Counted from the first letter of the stretch, positions 16,781 to 28,714 are shown. The stretch: DNA of 64,000 nt from Nostoc cf. commune SO-36 (GCF_023734775.1 NZ_AP025732.1:1116001-1180000), one strand, 5' to 3'. Notes: generated by a model not told the origin, from the sequence alone. Made by a program: numbers and translations.

Positions 16781-17426
16781 ATGGTTCAAACAATCCCAGC
16801 TAGAGATATAAGTCTTTACGAATTAGAAGAAAAATTTGGTTTACAACTTGCTACAGACATTAATTTCTTTCCAGAATGGACAGAAAATTTACCAACTCTG
16901 ACTGATGCTGAAAAGCAAGCGATGGCGCGAGTGAAAAGCAACTATTTAAACTTGAATAAGCACCGTCTAATGTCAGAAGAGGCGGTAAAGATGGTAGTGC
17001 TGTCTCCTTTACTCGATTTAGCTGGGTTTTATCAACCTCCTTTTGAGATTGAAACCGAGACTTCTATAGAGATTTCTGCTGAAGACGAGAGTTTTATCGT
17101 TAAAGGAAATATTGATGTTCTTGTCATCCAAAAATAAATGTTTTTGGGTACTTGTCATCGAATCTAAAAGCAGTAAATTTGATGTGATGACAGCCTTACC
17201 TCAAGCACTTGCCTATATGCTTGATCGTCCAAATTCTGCACAACCGACTTTTGGTTTACTAATCAACGGTAGAGAATTTGTGTTTGTCAAATTGATTCAA
17301 CAAGAACATCCTTGGTATGCACGATCTTATGCACTATCAATTGAACGTGATTCAGAAATACACCAAGTACTCAGTATATTAAAGCACCTTGGAGAATTAA
17401 TTGTGCTTTTACCCCCTGAGAACTAG
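16781..17426 (+). pseudogene. Frameshifted restriction-endonuclease-like gene
   Basis: Two overlapping frames (16781-17137 and 17112-17426) together form one protein of about 215 residues. It resembles small cyanobacterial proteins annotated as type I restriction endonuclease or endonuclease-like. The first part ends NIDVLVIQK, and the second continues KCFWVLVIESKSS. This recreates the nuclease-type D...ExK pattern (IDVLVIQ then VIESK) only if one base is removed near 17130-17136, in the run CCAAAAATAAATG. The break is a stop at 17135-17137. It is a pseudogene, a sequencing error or, less likely, recoding. It is three bases downstream of the ROK kinase stop. Confidence 0.65.
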
Positions 17427-17447
17427 GGATTGACGCTTATCGCCTAA

Positions 17448-18011
17448 CTATACTTGGAACTCAAATCCAGGTAATATATCCTCTCCAGAAAGAATCGCCG
17501 GCATTTGAATAACTTCTACAGCTTTTTCGAGTCGATAAATTTCCACTTGCTTATCTTGAGGATTAATTAGCCAACCTAAACGCAAACCATTTTCTATGTA
17601 TTCCTTCATTTTCGCTTGGATAGGTGCAAGACGGTCTGTTTCGGAACGCAGTTCAATTGCAAAATCGGGTACAAGTGGCGGAAATTTTTTTCGTTGTTCT
17701 AGTGTTAAAGCTTCCCACCGTTCCAACTTTACCCAAGACGCATCAGGGGAACGTTTTGCACCATTTGGAAGTATAAAGATAGTTGAAGAACTAAAAACTT
17801 TCCCTAATTTAGCTTGACGATTCCAATTATTCAAGTCTGTAATTAAATCTGCTTCTTGATTTCCGCTTTCTCCTCCTACTGGTGGCACAATTATTAATTC
17901 TCCTGCTGCATTCATTTCCAGGCTTAAATCGCTATTAGCAATACATAATTGATAAAACTGTTCGTCGGTTAAATGAGCAATCGGTTCTAGATTAAGCACA
18001 ACAGTATTCAT
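17448..18011 (-). CDS. Uma2 family endonuclease (DUF820)
   Basis: The 187-residue protein belongs to Uma2/DUF820, a PD-(D/E)XK-fold family greatly expanded in cyanobacteria. Visible features are MNAAGELIIVPPVGGESG, the putative catalytic segment RSPDASWVKLERW with its Asp, and VPDFAIELRSETDRL with the E-x-R/K part. It ends with LGWLINPQDKQVEIYR, typical of the family. Biological function is not established. It is oriented against the frameshifted gene to its left and transcribed alone. Confidence 0.85.
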   Translation of the reverse strand: MNTVVLNLEPIAHLTDEQFYQLCIANSDLSLEMNAAGELIIVPPVGGESGNQEADLITDLNNWNRQAKLGKVFSSSTIFILPNGAKRSPDASWVKLERWEALTLEQRKKFPPLVPDFAIELRSETDRLAPIQAKMKEYIENGLRLGWLINPQDKQVEIYRLEKAVEVIQMPAILSGEDILPGFEFQV

Positions 18012-18090
18012 TGAATCTTTCCTCGTGCCTTTATTGCTAACATTGTTACCTTTAATTAAAAGTTTAGTAAGACTAAGTTCCTCGTTTACA

Positions 18091-18291
18091 CTAAGACAAA
18101 CAATATCCAGTTGCTTTCTGAACGTATTTCACAACTTTTTGGTATGATTCAGGATTACTCACAGGGTTGATGATGATGGGAATAGTGCCATCTGGCAACC
18201 AAAAAGTTATCCTGCCATTCGGTTCATGACAAAAAGAACTGATGCAATTGAGATTAATTACATATTCGTTTTTTTCGTAAATTATTTTCAC
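18091..18291 (-). CDS. Small hypothetical protein, 66 residues
   Basis: This compact ORF has plausible coding character: alternating beta-like hydrophobics with ITFWLPDGTIPIIINP in the middle. The family is not recognised. A decayed tandem copy lies immediately upstream at 18322-18512, which supports the view that the frame was a real gene. Confidence 0.5.
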   Translation of the reverse strand: MKIIYEKNEYVINLNCISSFCHEPNGRITFWLPDGTIPIIINPVSNPESYQKVVKYVQKATGYCLS

Positions 18292-18321
18292 CCAGTGGGC
18301 ATGATCTAATTCTAATTCCTG

Positions 18322-18512
18322 TCACACATTCTAAATAATCGAGAATCTTTTGATAATCTTCCAAGTTCTTTTGGCGGGTTAATCACTATCGGGAATGGCA
18401 CTATCGGGCAACCAAAAAGTAACCCTGCCATTGAGTTCATAACAAAAAGCATGGACACGTTTCAAAATTCACTACATATTCTCTCCTCTCGTAAAGGATT
18501 TTCACCCAGTAC
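18322..18512 (-). pseudogene. Decayed tandem copy of the 66-residue gene
   Basis: Blocks such as GGCAACCAAAAAGT, CCTGCCATT, TTCATAACAAAAAG and TTTTCACCCAGT match 18091-18291 in the same order and spacing. The copy has no intact frame. Tandem duplication followed by decay is the simplest reading. Confidence 0.6.
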
Positions 18513-18656
18513 GCCACAACATCTCCTCAAGTCCGAAATTTACGAAATGATGCACCCTGGATGTCCAAATTTACTGAAGCCTTAAGTTAATGTTGCTATG
18601 CACCAATTCAAAATCTAAAAATTAATTGTGAATTACGAATTACGAATTACGAATTG

Positions 18657-20318
<1,662 letters not shown>

Positions 20319-20379
20319 CTAAAAATACATCCCGTCATTGTGCCACAGTTATTGTGGTGTAATCTTCTGTGATTTTGCA

Positions 20380-22209
20380 GTGAAAAAGCTTTTTGGATTA
20401 GTAGTACTAGGCTGTATTCTTACCTCCTCCGTAGCATTGGCAGAACCATCTCTTATAGTCGTTTTTCCCCAGACAAACTACCAGACAAGTGCCCAAAAAA
20501 TTTTCTTTCTGGGCACTGCACCACCAGATGGTCAGGTTTTGATCAATAGTAAGCCAATTACCCGCAGCAAAGCAGGTCATTTTTCCCCAAGTTTCCCCTT
20601 GCAGTTGGGGGAGAATCTTTTTACTGTGCGTCACGACAATCAAGAACTCCAGATTAAAGTGACAAGGCTTACCACTGGGGCTGAGTTACCACAAGGGTTA
20701 GCCTTTGCTAAAGATTCACTGACTCCCGCAGTTGACATTGCCAGACTACCGGGAGAAATAATTTGTTTTAGCGCGATCGCACCCCCTAACGCTAATGTCT
20801 CTGTCAAGTTAGCTAATCAAACTATTGGCCTTTCACCCCAACCCCAACAGGCACAACTACCAAGTAATTTGGCAGCTTTGACAGGGCAAAATCAGCCTCA
20901 TGCCCAGTCTAGCGTAGGAAAGTATGAGGGTTGCATTACACTGCAACAACCTGATCCTGCTTTTTCATCCCTAATTTACGGTAACAACATCATTTCTGGT
21001 GCTGTTGTCCCAGACTCAAGTAAAGAGGTAGATTTGGGACAACCTCAGTTTCAACTGACGCTCAATGGCAAGACGATAACTCAACCAGGGACTGGTAAAA
21101 TTCAAATCCTTTCAAAAGCACAGTTGCCAGTTTCTGAGGTTACAGTAGAGTCAGGGGTGGCTCGCACTGGCCCAAGCACCGATTATTCTCGACTCACGCC
21201 ACTGCCCAAAGGCACACGCGCAACAGTTACAGGTAGGGAAGGTGAATGGTTGCGCCTAGATTATGGCGCTTGGATTAATAGTAAAGAAACCCGCATTCTC
21301 CCTGGTGCAGTTCCGCCACAGACAATCATTCGCAGTGTCGGATACCGTCAACTCCCTGGTGCGACAGAGATAGTTTTCCCTTTACAAGTTCCTGTACCTG
21401 TGAGCGTACAACAAAGTGAGCAAGCTCTCGCTCTCACCCTCTACAATACCACTGCCCAAACGGACATAATTCGCCTGGATGATGACCCCTTAATTAATCG
21501 TCTAGATTGGCAACAGGAAGCTCCAGGACAAGTAAAATACACCTTTAACCTTAAAAAAGCTCAACAGTGGGGATATAAGCTGAGATACGACGGTACTACC
21601 CTGGTTTTGGCTTTGCGTCATCCGTCTAAAATTGGGAACACAAGACGTAAGCTTTTAGCTAATTTTAAGATTGTACTAGATCCAGGGCATGGCGGTAAAG
21701 AATCTGGTGCCAGTGGCCCAACTGGATATTTAGAAAAAGATGTCAATTTAGTGATATCGAAGTTGCTGCGCGACGAGTTGGTGAAGCAAGGGGCAACGGT
21801 GGTGATGACACGAGAGGACGATCGCGAAGTTTCGCTAGTAGAACGTCAGGCAATTATCAGTCAAGAAGAACCTGCGATCGCTCTTTCCATACATCACAAC
21901 TCTCTACCTGATAATGGCGATGCCGAGAAAACCAAGGGATTCGGCACATTTTGGTATCATCCCCAAGCCCACAGCCTCGCAATATTTTTACAGAACTATG
22001 TAGTCAAAAACCTCGGTAGACCTTATTATGGTGTGTTTTGGAACAACCTAGCGCTGACACGTCCAGCAGATGCGCCATCAGTGTTGCTGGAATTGGGTTT
22101 TATGAGCAATCCCGATGAATTTGAGCAAGTGGTGAACCCACAAGAACAGAAGAAAATGGCAAAAGCGATCGCTCAGGGGATTACTGAGTGGTTTAGAAGT
22201 GTGAAATAA
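20380..22209 (+). CDS. N-acetylmuramoyl-L-alanine amidase with SH3-like domain
   Basis: This exported peptidoglycan amidase cleaves the bond between N-acetylmuramic acid and L-Ala. The GTG at 20380 gives a clean signal peptide (MKKLFGLVVLGCILTSSVALA), whereas the TTG at 20338 does not, so 609 residues are predicted. The order is: signal peptide; an N-terminal beta-rich region; an SH3b-like module (ARTGPSTDYSRLTPLPKG...GEWLRL); an AMIN-like stretch; and a C-terminal Amidase_3 domain. Zinc ligands are visible in VLDPGHGG, in the Glu following GYLEKD, and in SIHHN. The catalytic Glu is in VLLELGFMSN. Related amidases in Nostoc act in septal nanopore formation; which role applies here is not known. 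Confidence 0.9.
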   Translation: MKKLFGLVVLGCILTSSVALAEPSLIVVFPQTNYQTSAQKIFFLGTAPPDGQVLINSKPITRSKAGHFSPSFPLQLGENLFTVRHDNQELQIKVTRLTTGAELPQGLAFAKDSLTPAVDIARLPGEIICFSAIAPPNANVSVKLANQTIGLSPQPQQAQLPSNLAALTGQNQPHAQSSVGKYEGCITLQQPDPAFSSLIYGNNIISGAVVPDSSKEVDLGQPQFQLTLNGKTITQPGTGKIQILSKAQLPVSEVTVESGVARTGPSTDYSRLTPLPKGTRATVTGREGEWLRLDYGAWINSKETRILPGAVPPQTIIRSVGYRQLPGATEIVFPLQVPVPVSVQQSEQALALTLYNTTAQTDIIRLDDDPLINRLDWQQEAPGQVKYTFNLKKAQQWGYKLRYDGTTLVLALRHPSKIGNTRRKLLANFKIVLDPGHGGKESGASGPTGYLEKDVNLVISKLLRDELVKQGATVVMTREDDREVSLVERQAIISQEEPAIALSIHHNSLPDNGDAEKTKGFGTFWYHPQAHSLAIFLQNYVVKNLGRPYYGVFWNNLALTRPADAPSVLLELGFMSNPDEFEQVVNPQEQKKMAKAIAQGITEWFRSVK

Positions 22210-22214
22210 AGTTG

Positions 22215-22238
22215 AAGGTACAACACTAGTTGTACCTT
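22215..22238. terminator. Hairpin after the amidase gene
   Basis: AAGGTACAAC and GTTGTACCTT form a perfect 10-bp stem with loop ACTA, six bases past the stop codon. No T-tract follows (GGTGG), so it may be a stem for mRNA stability rather than an intrinsic terminator. Confidence 0.5.
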
Positions 22239-22349
22239 GGTGGAGTGCGATCGCTCATCGCTATTTTTTAGCTAGTTGCTCAATGTTGCGATCGGTCTTT
22301 GTTCAAGGTGTTTAACTTTAAGTTTATAAAAATTAACTATTTTACTAGA

Positions 22350-22661
22350 TTAAAAATGGCAAATATAAATTGATTTACCATTAATTAGCTGATTGGTTAC
22401 AGAGCCGATCATGTCAGGTTTTGGTAAAAAGCTTGCAATTACGGCTTCCTTAGCTTGACTAATCGGAAATTTGTGTACAATTTGCCAAGTTTTATCTTCT
22501 CTGAAAATCTGAAAGTCTTTTCCTTCTAGAATATTATTATCAAGTAGATTTTTTTCTTTTAACGCTTTTAAGGCAGACTCATCTAAATATGCTTCCTCTT
22601 GTGATCTAAGAAAAGAATCTAAAACACGTGCTTTACCAGTTGCAGTATAATCGATTTGCAT
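22350..22661 (-). CDS. Hypothetical protein, 103 residues
   Basis: This is a soluble protein with no recognised family. It has charged helices at about 15-45 (LRSQEEAYLDESALKALKEKN) and a beta-like C-terminal part ending in SIYICHF. Codon use matches the neighbours and the start is a plain ATG. It is convergent with the amidase gene. It may be a small regulatory or immunity-type protein, but no evidence supports a specific role. Confidence 0.5.
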   Translation of the reverse strand: MQIDYTATGKARVLDSFLRSQEEAYLDESALKALKEKNLLDNNILEGKDFQIFREDKTWQIVHKFPISQAKEAVIASFLPKPDMIGSVTNQLINGKSIYICHF

Positions 22662-22769
22662 AATCTTAACAAAAAAAGTTTATTAACAGGCTGTAATTCT
22701 AACATTCTCGTAATTTAGGTGAGGCAGGGTTTGCCGAATTATTTAATAAAATACTTTTTAAACTTAACA

Positions 22770-24719
22770 ATGTCTTTAGACTTTTCTGGTCAAAATCTCC
22801 AAAGGTGCTTCTTCAAAGATCAAAATCTTGCGGGTGCAAACTTTAGCTATGCGGATATCCAAGGTGCAAATTTTACTAATGCTATGCTCACAGATGCGAA
22901 CTTGTGTGGTGCGAACTTGTGTGGTGCGAACTTGTGTGGTGCTGACTTGTGTGGTGCTGACTTGTGTGGTGCTGACCTAATTGATGTTTATCTCCGTAAT
23001 GCCAAAATTAACGAGTCAACAAAAATTGATAGTAAATGGCATCTAGTTTGGGAGATCGTCAATCAAGGATCTGAAGGTCAAAGCTTGAGTGGTACTGACT
23101 TGAGTAGTGTTAATTTGTGTCGTGTCAATCTGTGTTGTGCCGACTTGAGCAATGCTAATCTGGTTGGTACTGATCTATACAATGCCGACTTGAGTAGTGC
23201 AAACTTGAGTGATGCAAACTTGAGTGGCGCTAATCTAATTGATGCCGACCTATATAATGCAAACTTGAGTGGTGCAAACTTAAGTGGTGCTGACCTGATT
23301 AATACAAACTTGAGTGGTGCTAACCTGATTAATGCAAACTTGAGTGGTGCTGACTTGACGGATGTAAAAATATGTAATACCAATCTGCGTGATGTTAACT
23401 TCAGTACTACCAACCTGAGTGGTATCGATTTTAGTTATGAAAACTTGAGGGGTGCCAACCTGAGTGATGCCAACCTCAGTAATGCCAACCTGAGTGATGC
23501 CAACCTGAGTGATGCCAACCTCAGTAATGCCAACCTCAGTGATGCCAACCTCAGTGATGCGGACTTGAGTGATGCTAACCTATGTAATGCCAATTTAAGT
23601 AATGCCAACCTGAGCGGTGCAAACTTGAGTGGTGCCAAAATTAACGAGTCAACAAAAATTGATAGTAAATGGCATCTAGTTTGGGAGATTGTCAATCAGG
23701 GAGCTGAAGGTCGAAACTTAAGTGAGTCTGACTTGAGTGATGCCGATCTAAGCAGTACTAATTTGAGTGATGCCGACTTGAGTGGTGCCGACTTGAGTAA
23801 TGCTTATCTAAGCAGTACTAATTTGAGTAATGCCGACTTGAGTAATGCCGACTTGAGTGGTGCCGACTTGAGTGATGCTGATCTAAGCGGTACTAATTTG
23901 AGTGATGCCGACTTGAGTGGTGCCGACTTGAGCGATGCTGATCTAAGCAGTACTAACTTGAGTGATGCCAACTTGAGTGATGCCAACTTGAGTTGTGCCA
24001 ACTTGAGTTGTGCCGACTTGAATGGTGCCAACTTGAATGGTGCCAACTTGAGTTTTGCCAACTTAACTGATGCCAACTTGAGTTTTGTCAACTTAACTGA
24101 TGCCGATCTGATTGGTGCTGGTTTGAGTTATGCCAACTTAACTGATGCCCAAATTAATGATGCAAGGGAAATTGATAGTAAATGGTATCTGATATGGGAG
24201 ATTATCAGTCAGGGATTTGAAGATCAAAACTTGAGTGGAGATGACTTAAGTTATGCCAACCTCAGTGGTGCCAACCTAAATGGTTCTAACCTAAGTGGTG
24301 CTGACCTGCGTGGTGCTGACCTGCGTGGTGCTGACCTGCGTGGTGCTGACCTGCGTGGTGCTAATTTGAATCATGCCAACCTGCGTGATGCTAAAATTAA
24401 TGAGGCAACAAAAATTGATAGTAAATGGCGTCTAGTTTGGGAAATTGTCAGTCAGGAATCTGAAGGTCGAAACTTAAGTGGATCTGACTTGAGTTATGCC
24501 GATTTAAGCAGTACTAATTTGAGTAATGCCGACCTATATGATGCCGACTTATATAATACCAACCTGAGTAATACCAACTTGAGAAATGTAGATTTGATTG
24601 ACGCTAATCTCATTGATGCTAATTTGAGTGGTGCTGATTTGAGTTATGCTGACTTGAGAAAGGCATACTTGATTGATGCCAATCTGATTGATGCCAACTT
24701 GCATGGTGCTAAAAATTAA
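22770..24719 (+). CDS. Large pentapeptide-repeat protein with spaced linker modules
   Basis: The 649-residue protein is nearly all A(D/N)LSG-type pentapeptides, which fold as a right-handed quadrilateral beta-helix. Four non-repeat modules interrupt it. Each reads like INESTKIDSKWHLVWEIVNQ and then returns to repeats; they begin near bases 23007, 23637, 24150 and 24392. The ATG at 22770 (MSLDFSGQN) is used rather than the one at 22719, whose first 17 residues are unlike the family. The current stop is created by an extra A in the run at 24711-24715, and a fifth linker module follows out of frame. Function unknown; such proteins are often DNA-gyrase protectors or structural scaffolds, but nothing here selects one. 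Confidence 0.85.
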   Translation: MSLDFSGQNLQRCFFKDQNLAGANFSYADIQGANFTNAMLTDANLCGANLCGANLCGADLCGADLCGADLIDVYLRNAKINESTKIDSKWHLVWEIVNQGSEGQSLSGTDLSSVNLCRVNLCCADLSNANLVGTDLYNADLSSANLSDANLSGANLIDADLYNANLSGANLSGADLINTNLSGANLINANLSGADLTDVKICNTNLRDVNFSTTNLSGIDFSYENLRGANLSDANLSNANLSDANLSDANLSNANLSDANLSDADLSDANLCNANLSNANLSGANLSGAKINESTKIDSKWHLVWEIVNQGAEGRNLSESDLSDADLSSTNLSDADLSGADLSNAYLSSTNLSNADLSNADLSGADLSDADLSGTNLSDADLSGADLSDADLSSTNLSDANLSDANLSCANLSCADLNGANLNGANLSFANLTDANLSFVNLTDADLIGAGLSYANLTDAQINDAREIDSKWYLIWEIISQGFEDQNLSGDDLSYANLSGANLNGSNLSGADLRGADLRGADLRGADLRGANLNHANLRDAKINEATKIDSKWRLVWEIVSQESEGRNLSGSDLSYADLSSTNLSNADLYDADLYNTNLSNTNLRNVDLIDANLIDANLSGADLSYADLRKAYLIDANLIDANLHGAKN

Positions 24720-24790
24720 CGAGTCAACAAAAATTGATAGTAAATGGTTGATGTCTAGTTCGGGAGATTGTCAGTCAGGGATCTAAAAAA
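24711..24790 (+). pseudogene. Out-of-frame fifth linker module of the pentapeptide gene
   Basis: Removing one A from 24711-24715 lets the frame continue as AKINESTKIDSKW, the same module found four times upstream. The remnant then degenerates (GGTTGATGTCTAGTTCGGG versus GGCATCTAGTTTGGG) and stops at ATCTAA. The gene was therefore probably longer. The spacer 24791-25185 holds no recognised gene. Confidence 0.75.
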
Positions 24791-25185
24791 AATCTCTTAC
24801 AATTGTTGATGCAAAGGAATACCCGAAACACACCCGACACCCTTACATCTATAAAAGGCGCAATAACTAATTGCAGGTCATTACACCTGTGTTTATTGAT
24901 AAAGGGTTTGAAGGATTAGCTTATTTTCTTATGGTTCCCATTTGAACACAGATGCGATCGCCTCCAGTGAAGTCATGAGCATCTTAATCTGTGATATTTT
25001 GGCGCGATCTCTGAAGACAAACCGATGGTGTTTGGCTTAGTAGCTGCGATACATCATTATTTACAAATGAGATGAGATAATAGTTCAGTATTTACTTAGT
25101 CAACTATTTCCCAAAAAACACTAAAATATACACCGTTTGCACAGGCTTTCAGGGTAAACTAATGCCATCGTGTGAGGAGTGAACG

Positions 25186-26367
25186 ATGGTAGATGGCAGC
25201 CTGGGGCGAGTATTCTCATTTAGTTTTATCAGCGTCTGTTTATATCTAGGTATTAGTATAGGAGTCATTATTCGGCTTGGGCAATCACAGCGATTAAACG
25301 CTGCTACTAAACCTACCGAGCCTGTACAAGTTCGATTAGCTATCCCTGAACTTACGCCATCAACAACAAAAGAACAAACATTTACAAAGACTATTACTAT
25401 CAAAGCGGTTGGAGATATTATTCCCGGCACTAATTTCCCTAACCATAGATTACCCCGCTTTCGAGATCAATTATTACCAAAGTCAGTGAGAAGTCATTTA
25501 CAAGGATCTGATATCTTGTTTGGTAATTTTGAAAGTAGCCTAACTAATTATCCTTATACAGCCAAAGATATCAGTCGAGGACAAGTCTTTGCCTTTCGCT
25601 CTCCACCTGCGTATGCCCGGCTATTTGCTGAGGCTGGTTTTAATGTGTTCAATATGGCAAATAACCATGCAATGGACTTCGGGCCAGTAGGGTTTAAAGA
25701 TACAAAGAAAAATCTTGAGGCTGTGGGTATTGCAACATTAGGACATAAAAAGCAAATTCTTTATTTGGAAGCCAACAATATACCTGTAGCAATGATTGGG
25801 TTTTCTCCTTATGAAATGTATAATTCCATCCATAATTTAGGAGTAGCCAAAGCACTCGTAGCAGAAGCCAAAAATAAAGCCAACATAGTAATAGTATCGA
25901 TGCACGCTGGAGCCGAAGGAACGGGGGCGCTGCACGTTAAGAATCAGACAGAGTTTTTTTATGGAGAAAACCGAGGTAATTCGATCAAGTTTGCTCGAAA
26001 CATGATTGATTCAGGAGCAGATTTAGTACTAGGACATGGGCCTCACGTTCCCAGAGCGATGGAAATTTATAAAGGAAAAATTATTGCTTATTCTTTAGGA
26101 AACTTTTTAGGATATCGGACTTTATCTACAAATGCCCAGACAGGTGACTCAATGATTTTAGAGGCTAAACTCAACCAAGCAGGAGATTTGATATCAAGTA
26201 AAATTATACCTGTTCGGATGGATAGACAAGGAATTCCTCATATTGATCAGAGTTTTCAGACTGTAAGACTTATGCGTTATTTAAATAATCAAGCTTTTCC
26301 CAAGAATCCCGTGAAGATTAATAAAAAGGGGGAAGTTGTTCTACAGAATAAGCTTGCTCGTCCTTAA
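25186..26367 (+). CDS. CapA family metallophosphatase-like protein
   Basis: This 393-residue membrane-anchored protein of the PGA_cap/CapA family has a calcineurin-like phosphoesterase fold. An N-terminal TM (about 8-28) is followed by a periplasmic domain. Its metal-site motifs are AVGDIIPGTNFPN, FGNFESSLTN, NMANNHAMDFG, IVSMHAGAEGT and VLGHGPHVPRAME, and then AYSLGNFLG. CapA takes part in poly-gamma-glutamate or capsule export in Bacillus; in cyanobacteria the role is unknown. GAGGAG before the ATG fixes the start. No capsule gene cluster is adjacent. Confidence 0.85.
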   Translation: MVDGSLGRVFSFSFISVCLYLGISIGVIIRLGQSQRLNAATKPTEPVQVRLAIPELTPSTTKEQTFTKTITIKAVGDIIPGTNFPNHRLPRFRDQLLPKSVRSHLQGSDILFGNFESSLTNYPYTAKDISRGQVFAFRSPPAYARLFAEAGFNVFNMANNHAMDFGPVGFKDTKKNLEAVGIATLGHKKQILYLEANNIPVAMIGFSPYEMYNSIHNLGVAKALVAEAKNKANIVIVSMHAGAEGTGALHVKNQTEFFYGENRGNSIKFARNMIDSGADLVLGHGPHVPRAMEIYKGKIIAYSLGNFLGYRTLSTNAQTGDSMILEAKLNQAGDLISSKIIPVRMDRQGIPHIDQSFQTVRLMRYLNNQAFPKNPVKINKKGEVVLQNKLARP

Positions 26368-26505
26368 AATAATTCGTAATGACGCTTCGCTCCTGCGTCG
26401 CGATCGCGGACTCGCTACCGCTACGCTAACATAATTAGTTAATAGAAGTTAGCGCAGTGAGTCCAACACCGCGCTGCTTCACTAAAATTCAAAATTCAAA
26501 ATTGA

Positions 26506-28116
26506 CTAATTATTGTCATCTTGTGGCTTTTCCTCAAACTTTTGAACATTCTGGGGTTGGCTATTAGTTGGTGAATTTTGCTTTTCCAGTGTTGGTACTA
26601 CTACAGCAGAAGGATCTGATTGTTTAGATTCCGTTGGTGGTGCTGCTGGTATAACCACAGGGTTCGACGGACTCACGGGTTGAGGAGAGGCAGAATCTTG
26701 ACTAGAAGTGGGTAAGTTATTTTGTGGCAATGGTTCAGGGGAAGCATTACGAGATGAGCGGATCGCCCGTAGTTTCTCTACTAGTGAGGGTGTAGGTGAA
26801 ACGCTAGGTGAAGGTGTGGATTGTTCAGAATCCTCGCGTTGTGATTCTTTTGTAGGGCGAGAGATGGGAGATTCTTTTTGGGAAGAACGACGATTGCGCC
26901 GACGCTGAGAAGGTGGTGCTGATTCGGTTCTTGAGGTGGTGTTAGTCTCTTCACCTCCGGGTGAAGATTTACTGTTGAAGTTGGGTGCTTTTGCACCTGA
27001 TTCTTGAGTTGGCTGTTCAAAAAGCGGCTTTGTGCTTGGCTGCTGAGATTTAGGTAATAAGCTCGTAATCCCAAAACCTGCTGTAGCTGCCACTACAGCT
27101 ACACTTAGACCAATAAATACTTGAGATGACCCCAGCTTTTTAGCCAGTACAGTTTCTTTAGCGATGCCTGGGTTGGGCTGTGCCAACGCAGCTCGTCTAG
27201 GAATAGAATTTTGGGCAGTTTTCCCAATTACAGTTTCTGCTTGCTGGGCAGATAAATTAACAGTTGGCACTGCGTAAGTAGGTGAAACTTGTGGTGTTCC
27301 ATTCATGCCATTGCCTGGGAGCAATTGCAGCCACTCAGCAACTGTCGCTGGCCGAAAACGAGACTCTACCGCCATACCGCGCATTACGGCTTGGTTGACA
27401 GCAGCACTCAAGTGTGGTTGCAGTTCGCGGGGAGAAGGCATTTGCTCGCGATCGCGCAATAATGCTGGTATGGGAACTTGAGCTGTCAACAGTGCATACA
27501 AGGTTGCTGCTAAACCGTAAACATCTGTGGCAGGTGTGCGTGGCGCTTGCGTCAAGTACTGCTCAATGGGAGAATAACCCTCAGAAACCATACCTGTGTG
27601 AGTCTGTCTAGCACCGCCATTAAATTCCCTGGCAATGCCAAAATCAATTAGTATTACTTCCTGTGTTCCCAGACGAAGAATGATATTATCTGGTTTGACA
27701 TCCCGGTGTAATAAACCATTGTTGTGTACTACCTGCAATGCTGCGCCAATTTGTCGGATGTAATGAATTGCTGTGGCTTCAGGCAGTGGTATCCCTGGTA
27801 ATACAAATGCGTCTCCCAAGGTTTCGCCAGCAATGTATTCCATCACCATGTAAGGTAATCCAGATTCAACAAAAAAGTCACTAACTCGGACTATATTTGG
27901 GTGGATACACGCAGCTAATCGTCTCGCTTCATCTTGGAATTGGCGCTCGAATTTGGCAAAATCAGGATGTTGTCGCAGCCGTTCATTGATGGTTTTCATC
28001 ACCACCTCCTGACCCAAGTAGTGATGTGTAGCTTTAAATGTAATGCCAAAGCCACCCCGCCCAATTTCTTGAATTAGGGTATATTTTCCATCCTGCAAAA
28101 TTGTGCCTGCTAACAT
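26506..28116 (-). CDS. Hanks-type Ser/Thr protein kinase with TM and Pro/Ser-rich tail
   Basis: This is a 536-residue receptor-like kinase. The N-terminal kinase domain (about 12-265) has the glycine loop [10 protein letters not shown], Lys41, the catalytic loop HRDVKPDN (Asp139) and the IDFGIAREF motif (Asp158). GYSPIEQY in the activation segment is typical of cyanobacterial kinases. A single TM lies near 335-355. The outer part is rich in Ser, Pro, Gln and Asn and low in complexity, with no recognised sensor fold. Ligand and substrates are unknown. The spacer 28117-28714 contains GAGTCCTGAGT direct repeats and an inverted repeat but no gene. Confidence 0.92.
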   Translation of the reverse strand: MLAGTILQDGKYTLIQEIGRGGFGITFKATHHYLGQEVVMKTINERLRQHPDFAKFERQFQDEARRLAACIHPNIVRVSDFFVESGLPYMVMEYIAGETLGDAFVLPGIPLPEATAIHYIRQIGAALQVVHNNGLLHRDVKPDNIILRLGTQEVILIDFGIAREFNGGARQTHTGMVSEGYSPIEQYLTQAPRTPATDVYGLAATLYALLTAQVPIPALLRDREQMPSPRELQPHLSAAVNQAVMRGMAVESRFRPATVAEWLQLLPGNGMNGTPQVSPTYAVPTVNLSAQQAETVIGKTAQNSIPRRAALAQPNPGIAKETVLAKKLGSSQVFIGLSVAVVAATAGFGITSLLPKSQQPSTKPLFEQPTQESGAKAPNFNSKSSPGGEETNTTSRTESAPPSQRRRNRRSSQKESPISRPTKESQREDSEQSTPSPSVSPTPSLVEKLRAIRSSRNASPEPLPQNNLPTSSQDSASPQPVSPSNPVVIPAAPPTESKQSDPSAVVVPTLEKQNSPTNSQPQNVQKFEEKPQDDNN

Positions 28117-28392
28117 AAAGAGTCCTGAGTCCTGAGTGAGCAGATAACTAGCGAGTCCTGAGTCTTCAGGGATTTCCCAAAAATTTTCCCATATTTTTAT
28201 CGGGCAGGGTTCTTGCCTGTCTATCTTACGGGATAATTTATTTGTTGAAATACCTTAAGTGAGAAAGACCTCCCCATGATCACAAAAGTTTTATCTTTCT
28301 CAGATGATAGCGCGGGACTGTGGTAAGCCTAAAGTGAAAGACGAGTTAAGGTATGTTTTTAGGTTTTATCAATAGAGATATGAGTGAAAAAA

Positions 28393-28423
28393 TGTAGAGA
28401 TGTAGGAATGCTACGTCTCTACA
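28393..28423. repeat. TGTAGAGA...TCTCTACA palindrome, copy 1
   Basis: TGTAGAGA-T-GTAG and CTAC-G-TCTCTACA pair around GAATG. A second, slightly diverged copy is at 31537-31567. It is a known style of interspersed palindrome in Nostoc spacers. Confidence 0.6.
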
Positions 28424-28714
28424 AGGATTATGCATAATGCAGATTTAATTTCCCTAAAAATAGAGGTAATTTAGCTTTTACCGCCGGATAAAAGCTGATT
28501 TTTGATATATTTGCTAAATATAAGTTGTAGGACTTAGTAAGATTGCATACTACAATTGCTTTACAAAAATGGCAACTTGCTAGATGATAAAAACGAAAGG
28601 GAAAAGAATTAGTAAACATATAATTTTTTACTCTCGATAGTTGTGTGAAATTCCTGTAATTACAAGGCTGAAGTCGGTTTGAGTTTCCCTCATCACTTAG
28701 CTCGAAGTAAGAAA

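Noticed and set aside
17125..17140. Programmed frameshift at the A-run in the endonuclease-like gene.
   Set aside because: The needed shift is +1 or -2 and no known signal is present; a simple indel is more likely.
23078..24091. Long minus-strand frames rich in Leu, Lys and Ala opposite the pentapeptide gene.
   Set aside because: They mirror the pentapeptide repeat and are antisense artefacts of repetitive codons.
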